A stretch of DNA of 22,500 bases from Chrysomallon squamiferum (GCA_012295275.1 CM022672.1:13360495-13382994); one strand, 5' to 3'; numbered from the stretch's first letter, positions 9,321 through 20,645 are shown. Translations and numbers: made by a program. The notes: generated from the letters alone by a model not told the origin.

Positions 9321-9429
9321 GTCTCTATCATCTATCTGTCTGTCTGTCTGTCTATATCTATCTATCTATCTATCTATCTCTCTGTCTGTTTTCTGTCTGT
9401 CTATCTTTCTATCTCTCTGTAAGTCTGTT
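9291..9429. repeat. (TCTA)n / (TCTG)n tetranucleotide array
   Basis: Alternating blocks of CTAT and CTGT units with a few CTCT and CTTT variants, in at least four blocks. The Leu/Ser/Tyr frame across it is an artefact. Confidence 0.95.
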
Positions 9430-10350
9430 CTCTATAAGAAATAAACAAAGAAATAAACAAGAAAGAGACCGTTCAAATTTAAAAAAAAAAGGAAAACGAG
9501 AAAGAAAATCAAATAAAACCTAAAATAATTTTTTTTTAAATCTCTCCCCCATCGATAAAACTATGACCTGGTAATATAAATTTAAACCCAGAATATTTTT
9601 GTAATCTTAATTGTATGTCTTAAAACGATTTTTGTTTTTACTCTATAAATATTTAACACCATAAGATACATATTAACAGTAGAACTGGTAGGTTTATTTC
9701 ACATATCCAGTTCTTTGAAAATTTCATAAAAATTAGTTTTCAAATATCGACTTTGTCACTTTAAGAAAAGTTTATTTCGTTACCAGGTACATTAAATTAA
9801 ATTTTTTGTCCCCATCCATAACAACACCACCAATAAATAAATAAATAAATAAGAAAGAAAATGAACAAATAAATAATCTAAAATAATAGTAAGAAAACAT
9901 ATTTAAGAAAAAATTAAACGAGAATAGTAAATAATAATAAAACCAAGACAACAACAATAACAACACTAATATCAACTATAATGAATAAATAAATAAATAA
10001 ATAAATCAAAATAATAATAGAAAATAAAACAAAATAAAAAGTAAGATGAACACATGGTTTGCCTCTTTTTCAATCTCGATAAGATTACGTCATCACTGTC
10101 CAGAATAAACACAAACAATCCATGTCGTAATCTGCGTTTTGCTCACTGCTGTAGTTTTGTTTGTTTGTAACTCGCTGTTACAAGTTGCAGACTTGTGTTT
10201 TGTGATGTTAATGTTTTTGTTGATTTCTTCTTTTATATTTAATCTCATCTGCTAATTTAAAAATGTGCAATGCAATACGGGTCAACGGGGGATTTTAGCA
10301 ATTTCTGTAACCAAAAAAGTATGCAATCGTTCGCTTTAATATCAGTATTA
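9430..10350. other. AT-rich DNA with short AAAT runs, no gene seen
   Basis: AAAT runs at about 9834-9852 and 9982-10006, plus a CAA/AAT mixture between them. At 10060-10260 more ordinary sequence appears but has no recognisable coding content. Confidence 0.55.
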
Positions 10351-10507
10351 TACATACATACATATCCATCATGTACAAAAGTACTTACACACATACATAA
10401 CATACATACACACACAGTTACATACATACATACATACACACACAGTTACATACATACATACATACACATACATGTACAAATCTACGTATATATATATATA
10501 TATATAT
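10351..10507. repeat. (CATA)n / (CA)n / (TA)n compound array with an internal duplication
   Basis: CATACATA blocks alternate with CACACA. An ACACACAGTTACATACATAC-type segment occurs twice in succession at about 10410-10470, and the array ends in TATATATA at 10486-10507. Confidence 0.92.
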
Positions 10508-10712
10508 TCGAAGTAGAATTGCAATAGTACTAGTACTAGCAGTAGTAGTAGTTGTAGTCTAAGGATTAGTGTCAGTGCTAGTAATAATAATCGTGAAAGG
10601 AGTGGTTTTAGTAGTAGCAGCAACAGCAACGAAATTAAGTTACATGAACGTTCTTAATTTAAAACGTGTATTTGTTTTCCCACTATTTATAAATAAACAC
10701 GTAACAAAAACA

Positions 10713-10714
<2 letters not shown>

Positions 10715-10788
<74 letters not shown>

Positions 10789-10866
10789 TGATAATAATAA
10801 TAACAATAATTAATAATATTAAATAAATAAATAAATAAAATAAAATAAAATAAAATAAAATAAAAT
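10715..10866. repeat. (AAT)n followed by (AAAT)n and (AAAAT)n
   Basis: About 30 AAT units with a GATGAT interruption near 10787-10792, then TAA-type degenerate units, AAAT from about 10820 and AAAAT to 10866. The A-tract per unit grows along the array. Confidence 0.95.
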
Positions 10867-10943
10867 TTAAAGAAAGATAATAAAAAAATTTAAACTATCC
10901 AGAAGGATACAGTAACACTTTTCAGTGTCTACGTTTTACCTCG

Positions 10944-10979
10944 ATTTATTTATTTATTTATTTATTTATTTATTTTTTT
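10944..10979. repeat. (TTTA)n microsatellite
   Basis: About eight TTTA units ending in a T run. It is the reverse complement of the AAAT block at 10820-10866, so the two could fold against each other over a 77-nt spacer. Confidence 0.92.
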
Positions 10980-11410
10980 AACTTTTTTTGAAGAGAGAAA
11001 AATTCAAGAACAGTCCATGGCCTTTTTTTTTTTTTGCATATGATTACTGAAATTCTTCAATTTTTCTCTCCATTGTTTGCAAGACGTTCTCAATCTTCTT
11101 CATCTTCTTTGTTATTTGTTGTGCATTTGGATTTCATACACGTGGCGCTTATACAGTGTGTTCAGAGATTTGCCTCTTGCATATGAAGTTGACTTCAATC
11201 GGGCCCGCATTTAAATCGGTTTACACAGTATGACTGTCAGTTAGCGGGAGAACAAATCGCTATAACGTCAGGCGGTTTCGAATCTGAAAAACGACGCAGG
11301 ATGCAAAATGCGTCGGCGGATCTAAAAGAGAGCAAAGCAGAACAGCACTGTTATTAATTGTTAGTATAGTTCTTGTTGTTGTTGCTATTATAATGTCCCG
11401 TCTGGTTTAG
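10980..11410. other. T-rich DNA then a mixed-composition patch, no gene seen
   Basis: A T run lies at 11023-11035. Positions 11140-11340 are more GC-balanced, with several CG dinucleotides, but show no long frame, splice pair or known motif. Confidence 0.5.
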
Positions 11411-11652
11411 GTGATTATTATTATTATTGTTGTTGTTGTTGTTGTTGTTGATGATGATTTTGTTATTGTTGTTGTTACTGTTATTGTTATCGGAATCATT
11501 ATCATCATAATCATCAGCAGCAGCAGCAGCATTATTATAATTATTACTGTTGTTGTTGCTGCTGCTGTTGTTATTATTGTTATTGTTATCGGTATCATTA
11601 TCATCATCATCATTACTATTATTATTATTATTATTATTATTTTTATCATTAT
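11411..11652. repeat. Complex trinucleotide array (ATT, GTT, GAT, ATC, CAG, CTG)
   Basis: Nearly 240 bp of mixed triplets. A 28-nt block at 11481-11508 recurs at 11580-11607 with one mismatch, so a segment of about 99 bp has been duplicated. (CAG)n at about 11514-11530 and GCTGCTGCT at about 11559-11569 are complementary and could form a hairpin. All frames are open only because of triplet periodicity. Confidence 0.93.
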
Positions 11653-12937
11653 TGCTTATTTTTCATTCTGAAACACGTACCCAAAGCAATTATTCAGCTC
11701 CCCCTTTTGTGAATGTGGAACCGACCCTGATATATATGTGCAAGCACCCATAGACATTTTATTTGGAACATAACCGTATCTCTCAGACTGCGTAGCTTTT
11801 ATTTTTCTGTTCTTTACTTGATAAATCCAGGGAAACAAATACAAACAAGCCTGGAATGAATACCGTGAACAGCATTTAATCTCCAGACACCTAAAGCAGA
11901 CACGATTTTTTCTTTTAAAATTTCGGCCGCGAATTATTACTGGCTTAAGGCGTGATCGCTTTCACGATCGATCACGTACACTGCCTTTTTTGGCTTATGT
12001 TCGGTTCCAGCCAACGCTCCAAATTTTTATTTTATTATTATTAATGTCCATGGAATACTTTCTTTTGTACGTGAAGATGCATATTTGAAAACAAATTTAA
12101 AAATTAAACCGATAAAAAATCGGACATGAATGACTCTATTATCTACAAATTAAAGACATTCTGAGTTCGTCATAAAAATAATTTTTAAAATCTTCCTTCC
12201 ATCATTATGTTTGCGATATTTTAACCTTTCCACACTAAAATATATAGTTAATTTTTTTTTTTTTTTTTTTTTTTTTTTGACATTTTGTTGATACTTCATA
12301 AAATATAAAATACATTTTTTAGATAAAGCATATTTTATGGAAATGTGATGCTACAAAATGAAAATTTGACCATTTAATATTTTTTAAATTGTTTGGAACG
12401 GATTGTGAATATCACTTTACTGTTGATGGGTATCATTGTAAGTAATGTATTATATCTTGTTCGGTAATTCCTATTCCAGGATAATTCCTAAACCAGTATG
12501 TTGTGGTTTTGTCTTTAAATAAATAGTCATATATTTTGTAAATACTTTGAATCTATTACTGTGTTATTATCATTAATTAGTTTATTATCGGACTAAAAAT
12601 CTAGCAGAATATAATTCCATTTTGGCATGGTAACATTAATTTACTATCGATCTGTATTTAATATTCAATTATACATAGCATTGTTAATTTATGCAAATAT
12701 TATATTTAATGTGCTTTAGTTTTATTTTTTACGTAACGTACTGTACCTATGATACATATATTTTAAAAAGTTAAAACAAAATAAAAATATTATAAATAAA
12801 TAAACAATCGAGCAAATGAACAAATAAATAGAAAGAAAAAGAAAAGAAAAAGGAGCAAAAACCGTAATAGATTTTAGGTGATGTGAAACCAGTGCAGAAG
12901 TCTGGTGACGCCCGGAGACAACTCCTTGATTGTGTGC
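11653..12937. other. Unique AT-rich DNA with a short hairpin and a T27 run, no gene seen
   Basis: An 8-bp stem (CGTGATCG at 11951-11958 against CGATCACG at 11969-11976, 10-nt loop) lies in a GC-richer patch at 11920-12020. No U-run follows it directly. An uninterrupted T run spans 12252-12278. A 62-codon minus-strand frame (11656-11844) has mixed composition but no recognised motif. The rest is AT-rich. Confidence 0.5.
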
Positions 12938-13055
12938 GAAATGAAAGGTTTAAAAAGGGTTAACAAAAAATTCACAAAATATAACTAAAGATAGGTTATC
13001 GATAACATATATCTTCACAGGAGAATAATAAAGTTTCTATGACACTGATCTATGG
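12938..13055. repeat. Copy 1 of a 117-bp dispersed repeat, flanked by GTGC
   Basis: It begins GAAATGAAAGGTTTAAAAAG and ends ACACTGATCTATG(G). It is the same as 13958-14074 except at three positions (12969, 13012, 13039). It contains a perfect 12-bp palindrome, GTTATCGATAAC, at 12995-13006. GTGC stands immediately before it (12934-12937) and immediately after it (13056-13059), if one extra terminal G is counted as part of the repeat. No terminal inverted repeat, poly-A tail or coding frame is seen. It is probably a short mobile or duplicated element of unknown type. Confidence 0.9.
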
Positions 13056-13883
13056 GTGCGGCAATATAAATAGTAACACTGACACACCCTGGTCGTACAT
13101 TACGTAAAACACGATAAACTTCTGACATTATTCTTATGTTACATTTCAAACTCCCAAGAGAAAGAGCCAAACTTTCATAAAAGGGAGAAAACTCTATTAT
13201 TTATGGCGGAGGTAACTTCCGTGAAAAAAAAAAAAAAAAATGAATTTCATTGTTACGCCAACAAAATTGTTGTCAAAAATTACGGGAGGAGAGGTTCCGG
13301 ATGCCAGCCCCCCACCCTCCGAGTTTCATGACACCCAAGAGAAAATGTTCGCATTATGCATATCTTCACTGCAACGAAACATTTTTCTCGCGATATTTGT
13401 GTTGCAGAATTTGATTCCGCAATGAAAATAATTTCCCGAATATGGCAATCGATAAAAAAAAGCAGACTATAAATATAAACAACAACAACGCCGTTATACC
13501 ACCTCTGTGACACGTGAACAATATTGTCGTGGTTTCTGCGTTGCGTCGAGGACGTGGTGAATGATGTTTGTTCGGCTTCATTAATAGGAAGTGTAAGTTT
13601 TGTCAACAGTATATTCTCACTTGTGAACGTAAACGGTTGACGTCAAAGGAACAAACAGTAAAATGTATGAAATAAAAATGTAGAAATTCTGTCACGAACT
13701 GATTGTCTGTTTAAAGTGCAAGTTTGCTGATGCGAATAAACTCACAAAAGACATTTGAAATACTTCGAAATTATTAATATTTTTATTTGTCTATGCTATT
13801 TAAAAAAAAATATATATATATATATTTGCTAATATCATATGATGGACATTTCTTCACCATCATTGCATGTTCGTTTTCCCGCT
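13056..13883. other. Mixed-composition DNA between the two 117-bp repeats, no gene seen
   Basis: It holds an A17 run at 13224-13240, a GC-richer patch at 13280-13560 open on the minus strand for 108 codons without a recognisable motif, a full palindromic CRE (TGACGTCA) at 13638-13645, and an A/TA run at 13802-13825. Confidence 0.5.
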
Positions 13884-14234
13884 TCCGAGAAAATCAAAGA
13901 AAAAGTTATTTAAAATTTTGAGAAAATCTAACTTTAATTTTTTTGTTTAACTTTCAAGAAATGAAAGGTTTAAAAAGGGTTAACAAAATATTCACAAAAT
14001 ATAACTAAAGATAGGTTATCGATAACATATAGCTTCACAGGAGAATAATAAAGTTTCTGTGACACTGATCTATGTCAAATAAAGATTTTTCAAATTCCGA
14101 AAAAGTCAGATATTATTTATTTATTTGTTTAAATTCCGAGAAAATCAGAGTTAAAGATTTTTTTCAGATTCCAAGAAAATCAAAATTAAAGATTTTTCGA
14201 ATCCTGAGAAAATAAAAGTTACAGTTTTTTCTAG
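13884..14234. repeat. Degenerate tandem repeat, unit about 34 bp, interrupted by the 117-bp repeat
   Basis: Units carry the consensus TTCCGAGAAAATCA plus an AGTTAAAGATTTTT-like part. The clearest are 14133-14167, 14168-14200 and 14201-14234. Poorer units lie at about 13884-13916, 13917-13957 and 14075-14132. The 117-bp copy at 13958-14074 sits within the array, so the array is older than that insertion. Confidence 0.85.
13958..14074. repeat. Copy 2 of the 117-bp dispersed repeat, flanked by TCAA
   Basis: Same orientation as copy 1 and exactly 1,020 bp downstream, with three substitutions over 117 bp. TCAA directly precedes it (13954-13957) and directly follows it (14075-14078), as expected for a 4-bp target-site duplication. 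It carries the same GTTATCGATAAC palindrome (14015-14026). Both flanks belong to the 34-bp tandem array. Confidence 0.92.
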
Positions 14235-15610
14235 AGATCTGCAAAACAAGATTCTTTGTCCATCATGGCTATTTTGGACTACATTGAGATACCATCTTTA
14301 AACCCACGCTCTGTAAAACATTTTTTGCTATTTTCATTTTCTGATTAATTGCTAAAAATAAACATCGCACGGATAAGCTCAAACCATTCGCTATCTTGAT
14401 ATCGCTTTCTTCATAGAAATGACCAAGTATTTCCTTCCCCCTAAGAATGCAACAACTTTGTAAAAATTTTAATATTTGTTTGTCAGAATATTTTCTCCTA
14501 TTTTTCTCTGTTCAAAGTGACATCACGACAAAAGACAAAATGTCATCATAATTCTGTTTTACTGTCAAATTATAGTAATAGAAACAAGTAATAAAAATAA
14601 TCTTGTAAAATATATTCGGTCATAAAACAAGCGATACACTTTGAAATATGTGATTTATTAATATACTGATTTGATGTTGATCTGAGATAAATGTTATTAA
14701 AGTTTAAAAAGTTGTTCTTATTAATAAATCTATTGAGAAAGCGACTACAGGGGTCTGTCTATATATCTTCTCTTTCAATTTTTATATGATTATAAACGTG
14801 ATTCGGATATTTATCGTCGTAGAAAAGAGCTTAGTAAAAAAAAAATTATTATTCGTAGTGATCTTGCCGAAAATATTAAACGCTGCTTAGTAATGTAAAC
14901 CAAAGAAAAACAATAAAGAAAAGTCAAATAAATAATAATAATAATACAATGAAAAAAAACTGCAAAATAAATAAATAAATAAATAAATAAATAAATACCA
15001 TAATAACAATAACAACATCAAAAACAACACCAACAGTAATCTTTTTAACTATAATAATAATAAAGATGATGAAGATGATGATGACGGTGATGAAATAAAA
15101 CAAAAACAAACCAACAACAATAAATATTATATTCACGAATAACTTCCAATAAAACTGAAAAAAAAAACTAAAACATCGTTTGGATGTCTCTTTATCTCTT
15201 CGTGTTTATCTGCGCACGCGCACGCGCACTCGTTGCGTTGTGTTAGTAACTGCAATACTTTGACAAACGTCGGCTGACAATTAATTTTTTGTTATTGCGT
15301 GGTTTTGATATTATCATGTTTACTGAGGTCAAGCGTCGTCCATGTTGAAACAAGCCGACATTAAATTCCTCAAACAAACATTAACAACAGTCGACTGTGG
15401 CTACTGCGTGAATAAACAAACAGAATGTTTAAAAAACGGCCATAAAAAAATGTTCAAGTACAAATATTTGTGTGTTTTGCTTGTGGAATGAGTTTTTTCG
15501 ACATTTTTTAATAACGATCGTCTGTCTGTCTGTCTGTCTGGCGTTTGTGATTTTTTAAAATGTTTATCAGTTCACTGTAGTCGGAAACGACGTGTCTGTA
15601 CAGACTGGTA
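14235..15610. other. AT-rich DNA with short microsatellites, no gene seen
   Basis: AAAT units at 14964-14997, a CAA/GAT mixture at 15000-15130, a short CGCACG alternation near 15211-15231 and (TGTC)5 at 15519-15541. No coding frame of believable composition and no recognised element. Confidence 0.55.
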
Positions 15611-16010
15611 TATTGACAGAGGCAGAGATAGATAAAGATGCACACACACTCACAGATACAGATACAGAGACAGATAAATGAATAAACAGACAGACAGAAA
15701 AACAGAGATTGATAACCAAACAGATAAACAGATGGTAGCTATTGACACATAAGACAGATATATAGATGGATGAATGGATGGATGGATGGATGGATGGATG
15801 GATGGATGGATGGATGGATGGATGGATAAATGGATGCATAGATAAATAGATAGAAAGAAAGACAGAAATAGATACAAAGATGGATAGATAGATAGACAAA
15901 CAAATTATATATCTGGACAGATATATAAGGTGGATAGATGGATAAGCAGAACAAAGAGAGACAAACATTAGATAGATAGATAGACAGATAGCTGGACAGA
16001 TTACACCAGT
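15611..16010. repeat. (GATA)/(CAGA)/(GGAT) tetranucleotide block
   Basis: CAGA and GATA units surround a nearly pure (GGAT)n core at about 15766-15836 (roughly 17 units). The reverse strand reads as an Ile-His-Pro-Ser repeat frame up to 133 codons, which is a periodicity artefact. Confidence 0.94.
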
Positions 16011-16079
16011 ATACAGATTAATAGTTACATTGTAGAAATGTAAACAGAGAGATAGCTACATCGATTGATAAACACTGTG

Positions 16080-16339
16080 TGAGATCAGTGGATGAAAATA
16101 GATACATACATGCCTATATACACACATATATCTCTAAGACGCATATCACATGATGTACATATATCACACATGCATGTATATACACACACATATACAAAGA
16201 TACACACATAGATATGTTTAAACATACATACACTAAAAACGCATGTATATATATATGTGTTTTAAATACGTATTTATATACACATACACACCAATATATA
16301 TAATATAAACATTATATACATATTCAGATACACGCACAG
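16080..16339. repeat. Degenerate CA/TA/CATA low-complexity DNA
   Basis: ACACACATA, TATATA and CATGTATA units with no long perfect array. It merges into a degenerate longer-period repeat downstream. Confidence 0.75.
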
Positions 16340-16540
16340 ATAAAATAATAATACACAAACTGATATAAAACATTAAGATACAAACTTGTAAAAAAAACAG
16401 TGACATACAAACGCATATAAAACAGTAATATACAAACCTTAATAACTCAGTAATACATAAACTTGTATAAAGAAGTAAGATACAAACTTATTTAAAACAG
16501 TAACATACAAAACTGCATCAAACTGTAAGCCACATCCTTA
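16340..16540. repeat. Degenerate minisatellite, unit about 26 bp, about 7-8 copies
   Basis: Successive units follow the pattern TATAAAACAGTAAGATACAAACTT, with 24-27 bp periods and divergence at most positions. The TACAAACTT end is the most constant part (seen near 16388, 16433, 16462 and 16489 in variant form). It is probably an old array. Confidence 0.75.
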
Positions 16541-16654
16541 GATATATAAAAACTCTCTTAGGAAAAGAAGAAAGAAATGTCAATGAGAAAAACAAAACAA
16601 AACAAGAAAGCTGAACAAGATCTCACAACAAGATCCTCAAAACCAAATTAAACA

Positions 16655-17615
<961 letters not shown>

Positions 17616-17646
17616 AAAAAAAAAAAAAAAAAAAAAATATATATAA
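17616..17646. repeat. A22 run followed by (TA)n
   Basis: An uninterrupted A tract at 17616-17637 then TATATATA. No retroposon body is recognisable upstream, so it is not called as a poly-A tail. Confidence 0.9.
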
Positions 17647-17704
17647 TTATGTTAGGTAATTGTATTCTGAATAAATATTAAAAGTTCAATAAAAATATAC
17701 TTTA

Positions 17705-17895
17705 TGTATAAATTGGTATATGCACACGAACATATGTATGTATATGTATGTATGTGTGTGTTTATGTGTGTGTATAAATAATGTATTTTATGTCTCAATA
17801 TTTGTGTGCGCACGAATATATCTATATATGTATGTACGTATGTATATATATAATGTATGTATGTATGTATCTAATGTATGTATGTATGTAATCAC
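17705..17895. repeat. Degenerate (TATG)n / (TG)n array
   Basis: Blocks of TATG and TGTG units. Two similar (ATGT)-rich segments lie around 17853-17870 and 17874-17890, separated by ATCTA. Confidence 0.88.
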
Positions 17896-18121
17896 GTAGA
17901 AATATATATAATATTAAACAGATTTTAAATAATTAAATTACAAATGAAAGACTGTATACAAATCTTATACATACACGGCTTTTACTGAATGTTCAGTCGA
18001 AGTATTGTTTTTGTTTTTGTTTAGAATAATGAGACAGATTTCGTCTTGAAAATTATACTGCACCACATAATGCTAAATACCCCCATTGAAATTCTGGATC
18101 AAGTTATTGACACTTGTGTAT

Positions 18122-18123
<2 letters not shown>

Positions 18124-18175
<52 letters not shown>

Positions 18176-18340
18176 GCAACAATAATAATTGTAGTAGTAG
18201 TACTAGCAGCAGTAGAAGTAATAATAATTAATAGACTAATACTAATAGTAAAATAAAGAATGAAAACAACAATAACACCACCACCACAAATAGTAACAAC
18301 AACGACACCATAGGCAACAACAGCAACAATAACAATAAAC
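18124..18340. repeat. (AAT)17 followed by degenerate AGT, CAA and ACC triplets
   Basis: Pure AAT at 18124-18174, then GTAGTAGTA/AGCAGC units, then CAACAA/CACCAC units to about 18340. The triplet composition drifts along the block. Confidence 0.93.
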
Positions 18341-18506
18341 ACCAGCTGTATGATAACTCAAAAACATACATAATATTGTGAGGTGCCAGGTACAATAAAC
18401 ATGGTCGCGAAACAAATATACGTCACAAATTTACAAGGTAAATTAAATAACTGGTAATGTTTTGTTTGATTTCCTCTGGCTTACGTCATTATCAGTAGAT
18501 GCCTTA

Positions 18507-18508
<2 letters not shown>

Positions 18509-18592
<84 letters not shown>
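18509..18592. repeat. (TG)42 perfect dinucleotide array
   Basis: 84 bp of uninterrupted TG. Purity and length suggest high polymorphism and a Z-DNA tendency. The Val-Cys and His-Thr frames are artefacts. Confidence 0.98.
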
Positions 18593-18595
<3 letters not shown>

Positions 18596-18892
18596 TAATC
18601 GGAAATCAAACTGAATTGTCAAAATGTGTATTTCTCGCAATATATCGTAACGTGTTTTCACACAACGTTTACCGTTACATGCCGGCTATAGATGTATTTA
18701 TTATGTATTTATCATCCAAAGATGTATTTGTAGCATCGAAAAATTTATAATGTAGATACAACTGATACTTTCGAAAAAAACCTTTCAACTTTAGTGTCTG
18801 TGTTCATTCCATTTTCATGGCATCATATTTATAAACATCAAATGTCGAATAAGAGACATATGCAAATTAGCGCGCGCACGCTCGCACGCATG

Positions 18893-18930
<38 letters not shown>

Positions 18931-19102
18931 CAAAACATAAAAACAGCAAAAGTAAAAGAAAATATTACCTTGGAATATCAGCTCCATTTTGTATTCTTGA
19001 CTACTGATGACGTCAATAATGGTTTGACGTCATATAAAAATGTAGGTACTGTAGTCGCACGTCGAAGATTTGTAGGGTGTAACTGAGGTAGTATGGTCAA
19101 GG
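18593..19102. other. Unique DNA with a short GC/CA repeat and a promoter-like cluster
   Basis: An alternating GCGC/CGCA to CACACA stretch lies at 18869-18926. A tandem CRE plus TATA-like cluster at 19008-19040 is annotated separately. A 'GCATGCACAC' patch is part of the repeat. No open frame of note follows the cluster. Confidence 0.5.
19008..19040 (+). promoter_or_regulatory. Two full CRE sites next to a TATA-like box (candidate promoter)
   Basis: The 8-bp palindrome TGACGTCA occurs at 19008-19015 and again at 19025-19032, nine bases apart. TATAAAAA follows immediately at 19033-19040. CRE palindromes bind CREB/ATF bZIP proteins, and CRE near TATA is a well-known promoter arrangement. A start site would be expected about 25-30 bp past the TATA on the plus strand, but no coding frame, splice donor or RNA gene was recognised downstream. 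The site could therefore be a distal or unannotated non-coding promoter, or a coincidence. Confidence 0.35.
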
Positions 19103-19290
19103 GGTTTATATTTATTATTATTATTATTGTGGATGTTGTTTTTGTGTTGTTGTTGTTACTGTTACTGTAGTTGTTGTTATCGTTATAGTTATTGTTATTA
19201 TTATTACTATTATTATTATTGATATTGTTATTATTGTTGTTACTATTATAGTGTTTGTGTTTTTATATTATTGTTGTTGTTGTTGTTTAT
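19103..19290. repeat. Degenerate (ATT)/(GTT) triplet array
   Basis: ATT and GTT units with TGTTACTGT interruptions. It is similar in style to the array at 11411-11652 but has no shared long block. Confidence 0.9.
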
Positions 19291-19370
19291 GTTGATGTTG
19301 TTGAAACAGTTTTAAATGGACAATATTTCGTCCTGTTTCATTTATTTATGTAATATAACATTCATAATAT

Positions 19371-19512
19371 ATGTATATATGTATGTATGTAGGTATGGAT
19401 GTACATATGTATGTATGTATATATACATACATACATACATATATATATATATATACACACATACATATATGTATGTGTGTTTGTGTGTATGTTTGTGTGT
19501 ATGTGTGTGTGT
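19371..19512. repeat. (ATGT)/(TACA)/(TA)/(TG) compound array
   Basis: ATGTATGT units turn into TACATACA at about 19420-19440, making an imperfect inverted repeat. They then become TATATA and TGTGTG. Confidence 0.92.
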
Positions 19513-19603
19513 CGTATTTAATGAGGAAAAAATTGTCTTTATTGTGGTTATGCACGTTACTTAGCTTAATACAGACAGTATTAACAATTTGCAATAGCTG
19601 ATA

Positions 19604-19665
19604 AATACACACACACACACACATACATACCCACTAACACACACACAAACACACACACATACTGA
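19604..19665. repeat. (AC)n microsatellite with interruptions
   Basis: ACACAC blocks interrupted by ATACATACCCACT. It is complementary to the TG tract ending near 19512. Confidence 0.92.
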
Positions 19666-19773
19666 CAGAAAATAAAATAGATTCATGATCAGACACTGAA
19701 ATATGAACAAATTAAATATGAATATAAAAATAATGTAAACGTAAAATATATTTTGTGTGGAAAATGTATGCCT

Positions 19774-19862
19774 ATAAATAATAATAATAATGATGATGAT
19801 GATGACGATGATGATGATCAGTATGATGATGATCATGATACTGATAACGATAATGATAATTA
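19774..19862. repeat. (GAT)n / (AAT)n degenerate triplet array
   Basis: AATAAT then GATGATGAT with GAC and GATCAT variants. A full CRE palindrome follows at 19902-19909, outside the array. Confidence 0.9.
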
Positions 19863-20047
19863 AGATGATGACATTTGTTATTTTGATGCTGATGTATTTT
19901 TTGACGTCACGGATACGTCTGAAATAATGACAATAGAAGCCAGTAGTCTTGCTTTCTTGTTATTAGAGTGTCGGTGATTAGCTTGCATATAATTCACCAG
20001 TTTCAGCAGTTAAACTGAAAACTGTAAACATGTTTATCAAGATTACC

Positions 20048-20222
20048 CTTCATACATACATACATATGTACATATATACATACATACAGACAGACAGACA
20101 GACAGACAGACATAAATACATACATACATACATACATGCATGCATACATACAAACATGCATACATACATACATACATACATACATACAAACATGCATGCA
20201 TACATGCAAACATACATACACA

Positions 20223-20255
<33 letters not shown>

Positions 20256-20285
20256 TATATACATAAATCCATACATACATACATG
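20048..20285. repeat. (CATA)n array with CAGA and CATG variants
   Basis: About 60 tetranucleotide units: CATACATA with a CAGACAGA block at 20087-20111 and scattered ATGC and CAAA variants, ending in TATATA and CATACATA. Because the period is 4, all three frames on both strands stay open in repeat form; none is coding. Confidence 0.95.
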
Positions 20286-20586
20286 CACAGAGCCTAGTCT
20301 TTTTTTTTAAAGAATATTTAAGATCCAGAATACATAAAATGTTTCTAAACGTAATATTACTGTTAAAATTGTTGCTAAAGCATTTCTTATTTCACAACTG
20401 AATACGTAGCAGACAGTCAACAAAAAATGGCAAAAGATAACAAGTTTGTCTTTTTCTAAATCATACCTGGTTCCTGATGTAGTTAATTCTGTCTGAATTC
20501 ATTGTCTGTCATTTTTATATTCTGCCATACAAGCAAAGAGCGATTTATTTAAAATGTTATAGCTATATAACTGTTCCTGTGATCTG
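20286..20586. other. AT-rich unique DNA, no gene seen
   Basis: Ordinary AT-rich sequence with stops in all frames. Nothing recognised. Confidence 0.6.
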
Positions 20587-20602
20587 TTATTTATTTATTT
20601 AC

Positions 20603-20645
<43 letters not shown>

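Noticed and set aside
11951-11976. 8-bp hairpin considered as a transcription terminator
   Set aside because: There is no adjacent gene and no U-run immediately after it; rho-independent terminators are not expected in this kind of genome.
12938-14074. The two 117-bp repeats considered as LTRs of one short retrotransposon
   Set aside because: The outer flanks do not match (GTGC against TCAA), the ends are not TG...CA, and no primer-binding or coding features lie between them; each copy has its own flanking duplication.
14396-14412. Short LDIAFF coding stretch considered as the S1 catalytic-Asp motif
   Set aside because: It is only a few residues long, with a stop directly after and no surrounding homology.
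15567-15968. 133-codon minus-strand Ile-His-Pro-Ser-rich frame
   Set aside because: Product of the GGAT/GATA tetranucleotide array.
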